Positions 58,172 through 64,000 of a DNA stretch of 64,000 bases are shown piece by piece (position 1 is the stretch's first letter; each line of letters starts with the position of its first letter). The stretch comes from Pollenia angustigena (taxonomy: Eukaryota > Arthropoda > Insecta > Diptera > Polleniidae), in NCBI GenBank assembly GCA_930367215.1, contig OV884058.1, forward strand, positions 107,469,802-107,533,801, written 5' to 3'. The notes beneath the pieces were generated by a model that saw only the letters and a program-made list of their open reading frames with translations, searched no databases and was not told the origin of the DNA. A program made the translations under genes and the position numbers.

Positions 58172-58958
58172 TATTCTAATTGCATTCATTTCTTGAGTCA
58201 TATTTCCTAAGTTACAAAAAAAAAAATTACAAAGAGGTAAGTTTTGCCACTGCAAATAGAAGAGTAATATTTGCCAGAAACATGTTTTTCGATACGGTGC
58301 ATCATAATCAATCAAAAAGTCGATTTTGTAATTTTTGTAATTTAGGGCTTTTTTGAAATCGTATGACTAATAATACAGATCAAAAAGCAAAAGAAAAAGA
58401 ACATTTTAAAAATTTTATTTAGTAATTAAAATTTTAAACATTTTGCATGGGCCACCCTCCTGTTTACTTTCGTTTATTTTAAAATTGACAATTTGCACAT
58501 TTTAAAATGGAAAATGTCATTTTTAAATAAAAACATTGTTGCCTAGAACAAGCAGCAAACACAACATTCAACATCATCATCATTAATTTGGACAAGATTT
58601 GTGGCGCGTCTTTATGTACAACAACATTTTGCAACATTGTTTGCTTTCGTACGAATTGTATTAATTTATGTCATGAAACATTTGGCATGTCTCAGCAGTA
58701 GCACCATCATCATCATCCTCAACGGCATCTCAAATAGACATTTCTTGTTCATGGTTAATAAATTAAAGAATTTCAATTACAATTTTGCAACAACAAAAAA
58801 AATCATAGAAAATTAAACAGATTTCATCAAAAAAAAGTATTTAAAAACTTAATTATGAATGACAGTTTAAAGGTTTTGCAAATTTCCGAAATATTATAAG
58901 AAAACAAAGAGTTAAGTAAATTGTATTAACATTTAAGTTTCACTGTTTATGTTTAAGC
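58172..58958. other. Gene-free interval
   Basis: Short CAT runs near 58572 and 58707. No gene evidence. Confidence 0.35.
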
Positions 58959-59578
58959 CAGTGTTCGAAAATAAACATTTAATATCGTTCCTTAGTGTTC
59001 GGTTCGGTAGATTTGTGGAAAACGCAAATGCTTATACTGTTTGTGTAGTAAACCATAAAAAAATTACGTTTCCCTGTTTGTCATCTTCAAGCACAAAGGT
59101 AATACTGTTCTTTTCCAACTCAACAAAAATGTAAGAACATTTAATTCCATTCGGTTTTTTTTAACCACAAACTTAATTGTGATCGGTTCAGCTCATTAGT
59201 GTTCGTTCGTTTCCGTTGTGATTAGCGCTGATAAAAAAAACACCGACAATTTAAAAAAAAAAACAAAATACACATACGAAAAAAAACAGAACAGAAGCAA
59301 AAAAAATTTTACATAATACACACACAAGCTATTCGTGCTTTGGTCGTTGTTAATTTACATTATAGAACATTAAAATATAATGGTTGCCTACAGTACCACT
59401 ACAATTGTTCTGTTTTTTAACGAAGAACAGAACACTATAAAATGTTTGGATCTTTCTTGAAAATGTTAAGAACGGTTTTAAGGGTTGTGTTCGTCTACAC
59501 AAACACTAAAAAAATAGATATCGTTACTTGGTGTGTGAGCTGAACGCTAAATAATGTTTTGTTTATTTTCGAACACTG
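58959..59578. mobile_element. 620-bp TIR element with CAGTGTTCG ends
   Basis: CAGTGTTCGAAAATAAACA at both inverted ends, GTGTTCG and GTTCAGCTCA words inside. The CAGTG start suggests hAT, but no 8-bp duplication is seen. Confidence 0.7.
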
Positions 59579-60115
59579 CACACTGGGCAATTCCGGCCAA
59601 AAATAATTTTTTTTTTTAATTTTAATAAAATTTTGATTAAAATTTTCTTTAACAATAAATAAAACCTAAAGTAAGCAAAATTTAAAGAGACCATAACTAA
59701 AAAGGTGTGGCTAGGGGAGGTTAAGTGGGGTTTAAGTGCCTTTTTCTACAATTGAGTTTACATACGGTATTATAGGTGAAGTTCCGAGAAGTTGTTAAGA
59801 GCACAAGAGGGAAATGTAGGATTCTCATCCGGACGCTAGATATGCTGAACAATTCAAGCACTTGACATTAAAATACCTGCTTCGCTTGGAGTACAAGCGA
59901 AACAAGCGCTTTTGTCTCATTATTATAATAAGTCACTTTAATCCCTTGTGCTTTAAGCCCCTCATATCTATTACTGTTAAGTATCAAAAGTAAGTACTAT
60001 AAATTTCAGCTGCCACCCCAGTAACCAGATCATTTTTAGTGACTTCATATATTTTTATAAGATTAGCGTGACTGACTGGGTGACTTAAGCCAGACACTTG
60101 AAATTGTGTATGTAG
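59579..60115. other. Gene-free interval
   Basis: No feature recognised. Confidence 0.35.
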
Positions 60116-60127
60116 ACTCCCCTCCCA

Positions 60128-60195
60128 ATCTATCTATTTATCTATCTATCTATATTTATAAAACAGGATGTATGTATGTATGTATGTATGTATGT
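60128..60195. repeat. (CTAT)n and (GTAT)n microsatellites
   Basis: A run of ctat steps followed, after ttataaaacagga, by six to seven tgta steps. It leads into an interspersed repeat (…aaaacggctgggccgatttg…). Confidence 0.85.
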
Positions 60196-60352
60196 AACGT
60201 ATGGACTCCAAAACGGCTGGGCCGATTTGGATGAAATTTTCAGGGAATCTTCAGAATATTCAGGCGGGTGACACTGTGAAGTCTGAATTTTTCGGTCTGC
60301 GGGCGGAGGAGCGTGGCAAAATCCATATTACACCATCAATGACATCTAAATA

Positions 60353-61250
60353 ATTTGGACGATATTTTCTTTAAAATGATCGCCATGGTCCAACTTAGAT
60401 TTATACGAAAAGAAAATTTTGTCCCGCCCACTTTCACGCCCACTTTTTTCGAATTACCTACAATCAGAAAACTGCTCTATCGATTTGACAAATTTTTCTT
60501 TCAAATGTTCGTATTAATCCATTTTAAGTTTTCATCGAAAGAAAAATGTACCACGCCTACTTTTACGCCCACTTTTTCTATTAAGCGCATAACTTGAGAA
60601 CGGCTTGAGCGATTTGAACGATTTTTTCTTTAAAATCATCGCCATGGTCCAACTAGGGTTTTCACGGAAAGAAAATTTTGCCCCGCCCACTTTTTTCGAT
60701 TTTCCTAAAATCAAAAAACGGCTCCATCGATTTGACTAATTTTTCTTTTAAATGTTTGTATTAAATTATTTTACGTTTTCATCGAAAGAAAAATGTACCT
60801 CGCCTACTTTTACGCCCACTTTTTCTATAAAGCGCATAACTTGAGAACGGCGATTTGGACGATTTTTTCTTTAAAATGATTGCCATGGTCCAACTTAGGT
60901 TTTTACGGAAAGAAAATTTTGCCCCGCCCACTTTTTTCGACTTACCTAAAATCAAAAAAACGGCTCCATCGATTTGGCTAATTTTTCTTTTAAATGTTTG
61001 TATTAATCTATTTTACGTTTTCATCGAAAGAAAAATTTACCTCGCCTACTTTTACGCCCACTTGAGAACGGCTTGATTGATTTGGACGATTTTTTTCTTT
61101 AAAATCATCGCCATGGTCCAACTTAGGTTTTTACGGAAAGAAAAGTTTGCCCCGCCCACTTTAACGCCCACTTTTTTCGATTTACCTTAAATCAGACACG
61201 GCTCCATCGATTTGACTTATTTTGCTTTCAAATGTTCGTATCTTTTCAAC
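60353..61250. repeat. Tandem array of ~245-bp units, about four copies
   Basis: Ordered phrases gatttggacgattttttc, atcgccatggtccaact, ttgccccgcccactttttt, ggctccatcgatttgac and tacttttacgcccacttt repeat with about 228-247-bp spacing. The plus-strand ORFs in it are translations of the repeat. Confidence 0.8.
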
Positions 61251-63234
61251 GGATTTTAAAAATCGAACGCAAAGATTTTTCCCAATTTGGACAGGACAAC
61301 GTCTGTTGGGGGTGCTAGGTGTAAATAAAAAAGAAGAGACTTTTGGAAATTCAGTTCATAAGGGGTTAGAAATGGGTAAAACGGGTAAAATCAGTTACAT
61401 TATATCTCGTGATCTAACAGATGTAGACGTAAAATTCAAAAAATATCCTTATTGAATCGAAAATTGAATTGTCGTGTGTTTGGTACTTTTTTGAAATTTG
61501 GACATTTGGGGTACAAAAAAGGGCAAAAATATAATTTTGGTACTTTTTTGGTAAACAATTTATCTTCTTAAGTAATAAAGATAAAAATAAAATTTTAATT
61601 GTGTTCTCTTGTCTTTAAAAGCTTTCATAAAAATGTTGGTACCTTTTGGAAATTCGAATATATAAATATCTTTGGTACTTTTTTCTATCGCGCTATTTTT
61701 ATTTTTTCACTGAATATATGCCCAATATTTGAATATAAAATATGTTAATTTAATAATAATTTTATATTAAGCCATGTAAGACAGGTATTTGTTATATATA
61801 GTTATGCAGTCCCGGGTACAGGCGAAGAAAAATGAATTGGTACTAATCCCAACCCACCTCAGCCCCACCCACCTTCAACGGAAAAATATATACCATTTCT
61901 GTGGTCTTTCCAAAAGAAATTTTGCAAAATGGTATGTTTCAGTTGAAGGTTCCTAAACAATCCCCCCTTCTCACCCATCCTACAGGAGCTCAAGTCGGAT
62001 CCACGTCTGGGTTATGTAAAGATATATATACATATGTTTATGTTTATAATCACATAAGTTTACATATATGATAATATCTACTTTTATTTGCTTAGGTAGG
62101 CAAAAAGATTGGGGCAGGAGATGAGCATATATAGATATTCCACAAACTTGTAATGTAAGCGATACAAATAATCATATTTTATTACATCTCAAAAGCCCTT
62201 TTTTAATTTTGTTTGATACTTTTGGGTCTCGTCAATGATTACGTAGCCAACCCCTGTATATACGTGTCCATAATTTTACCTAAATAAAGAAGTTATGGAT
62301 TTTTGGCCAGAATTGACCACAGTGCACTGGCTTCAATCGATTTCCTAGTTAAGAGCAAAAACTAAAATTTTGTTCTAATTTTTCAATCCAACACCAATCG
62401 AAGTTTGTAGCGACCAAAAATATGGCTTAACTTAAAATAACGCCATGGAGTTTGAATAACTTTTTATTTTATTTAACAACGCCAGTCCTATAGTGCCATC
62501 TCTGTGAGTCCATGGTCAACTTGTTAATAAAACATAGAGTGTAGTTATCAAGAATAAAAACTGGAAATTAAGCACAACAAACAAAATCTTATTAATGAAA
62601 AATTATATATTCCCTAGAATAACTTTGATAATAAAGAAATTTCGAAAATCGCTTTAACGCTAAAAAAAAATCGTGTGAATATTCTAAACTTCACTAAAAC
62701 ATGTCGAAGCAATCTGAAATAATTTTGGTATTGGATCTATAATACTTTATAATTTCAAAATTTTTTAAAATTTTACTAAAAAAATCACAAAATCGGCCAA
62801 ATAAATGTCTACACAAGCATAAATCATTATTTAAATGCTTTAGACAGGTCAAAACGTGACATAAGTTTCATATCAAGGCCTCTTTCGAAAATCTCATTAT
62901 CAGAAAGAAATTTCTCTTTATGTGCAATTTTTTTTTTATTTTTAGAATAAGAGAAGTGCGAACAATATGAAGCTTTAGGAAAAGAAAATTCCTTAATTTT
63001 AAGAATAAAATTTTTCCACGATAAATTTCTTAATGTTCATAGTTTTTATTTTAAAACAAGCCCAAGTTCATCAATGTGTCAATTTTCGGAAGCCAATTGA
63101 AATTTAGTTTTCCTGTTTTCGGGAGAGTTTAAATAACTGCAGCCGAAACCAAAAACTGTCCATGTTTTGCTCATTTTTCATTTGTGGATCATTTTGGATC
63201 ATTGTTCAAATTCAATTAAAATCTTTTAAATAGT
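61251..63234. other. Gene-free interval
   Basis: ggtacttttt words recur at 61480-61690. No coding evidence. Confidence 0.4.
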
Positions 63235-63997
63235 AAAGGGTTGTCCAACCATAATGCACGTTAATGTCCATAAACTCATAGCGTCAAGTTTTTTGTCCAA
63301 CTTAATTTTACATTTTTTTGTTTCAGTGTTTGACAAATTCAACAATGGAGAGGTACTCAATTGAGCAGCGCGTTAAGATTATTGAAGCCTTTGACGAAAA
63401 TGGGCGTTCAAATCAAAATGCATTTTGTGCACTTTTTTTGGTCAACATAGTCGATTAAATGTGTATACAATCGGGAGAATTGTGCTCAAATTTAAGCGAA
63501 CCGGATCTGTTGGAAATGTGTAAACACCTGTGCAGTTTGGCGTCGTCATCGGGCAAGAAGTTACCGTGGATGGTGGTGTTCACTATCGCGAGATGATAAC
63601 GGACTTCTTGTGGCTATGGACTTAGGCGATATTTGGTTCCAACAGGAACCACAGCCAACGAAAAAAACAATAGCGAGAAATTCAATGGCAGTGTTATCTC
63701 AAGTTGTGGCGCTGTTAATTGGCCTTCGTTGGACTTCTTTTTTTGGGATTTTTAAAAGAAAAAGTGTACCTCAATAAGTCAAGAACATTTCAAGAGCTAA
63801 AGGATGAGATAACTTGGCACATTAACAACATTTAACCTCAATTCAATCTCAGAGTCATTGCAAATATGGATCATTGAAAAGAGGTATGACACCGAAGCCG
63901 TGGCGAGCATTTGGCCGATAATTTGTTTTACACCAAATTGACATGGATCCTTCTATCATAAAAAAAAAATATAAGGATAATTCTCTGACAACTTTTG
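63235..63997 (+). mobile_element. mariner-type element relic at the window edge
   Basis: aaagggttgtcc near the left end and its rough inverse ggacaac-like gacaactttt at the right edge may be the terminal repeats. Contains the pseudogene below. Confidence 0.55.
63345..63935 (+). pseudogene. Heavily broken mariner transposase
   Basis: Starts MERYSIEQRVKIIEAFDENG; VYTIGRIVLKFKRTGSVGN follows in another frame (second helix-turn-helix part). A deletion leads to VTVDGGVHYREMITDFL and DLGDIWFQQ, where the second catalytic Asp should follow and is lost, and then GAVNWPSLDFFFW, where several residues before the third Asp are missing. The ending ...NMDH... and HLADN-like pieces match the C-terminus of the same DD41D-type lineage as at 12.1 kb, but it is a different subfamily. 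Confidence 0.8.
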
Positions 63998-64000
63998 GTT

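Noticed and set aside
1..64000. LTR retrotransposon
   Set aside because: No pair of long direct terminal repeats and no gag, protease or integrase motif was found.

Overview
This 64 kb window looks like an AT-rich, gene-poor piece of an insect nuclear genome, most likely a fly (inferred from short introns, the spliced serine-rich gene and the transposon set). There is no bacterial-style operon, rRNA, CRISPR array or complete tRNA gene. The one well-supported host gene is on the minus strand at about 36.0-40.5 kb. Three consecutive exons can be read with good splice sites and matching phase: a 54-nt microexon (40486-40539), a 4,178-nt exon (36245-40422) and a 67-nt exon (36011-36077). Its first and last exons were not found. 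The protein is very long, serine-rich and mostly disordered. It carries eight spaced Trp-Trp motifs, three of them in an 'SGE-x-x-W-W' context, and a Gln-rich C-terminal part. I do not recognise the family.

Almost everything else is transposon-derived. Left third (0-22 kb): hairpin MITEs (430-805, 1375-1973, 2045-2145), a DINE-like repeat (3570-4252), a broken LINE reverse transcriptase (4330-5215) followed by a tRNA-like B-box, two abutting elements sharing one TTA target site (6620-6882 and 6886-7639), a TA-flanked element with internal tandem repeats (9412-10541), and a decayed minisatellite of about 41-bp period scattered from 11.5 to 21.9 kb. That minisatellite is broken up by a DD41D mariner relic (12079-12982) and several MITEs. 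Middle (22-36 kb): a DINE-like repeat split by a tRNA-related retroposon with 13-bp target duplication, nuclear-receptor-type DR1 sequences in a repeat, a hAT element with perfect 8-bp target duplication and a recognisable hAT C-terminal fragment (29848-32165), a nested pair of CCCC-motif-rich inverted-repeat elements enclosing a GC-rich tandem island (33353-34787), and a LINE 3' fragment (35203-35520).

Right part (40.6-64 kb): a MITE just upstream of the microexon, a 0.73 kb TIR element present twice, a pogo-like element inside long inverted arms (44.9-47.6 kb), further nested TIR elements, a foldback with 9-bp target duplication (53226-53833), a chain of three MITEs that share target sites (54055-55027), a 2.3 kb TIR element with a small ORF (55891-58171), a 245-bp tandem array (60.35-61.25 kb), and a second mariner relic that ends at the window edge.

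I found no convincing new multi-gene system. The most unusual items are the Trp-Trp protein, the nested CCCC-motif element, and the two cases of small transposons sharing a single target-site copy.
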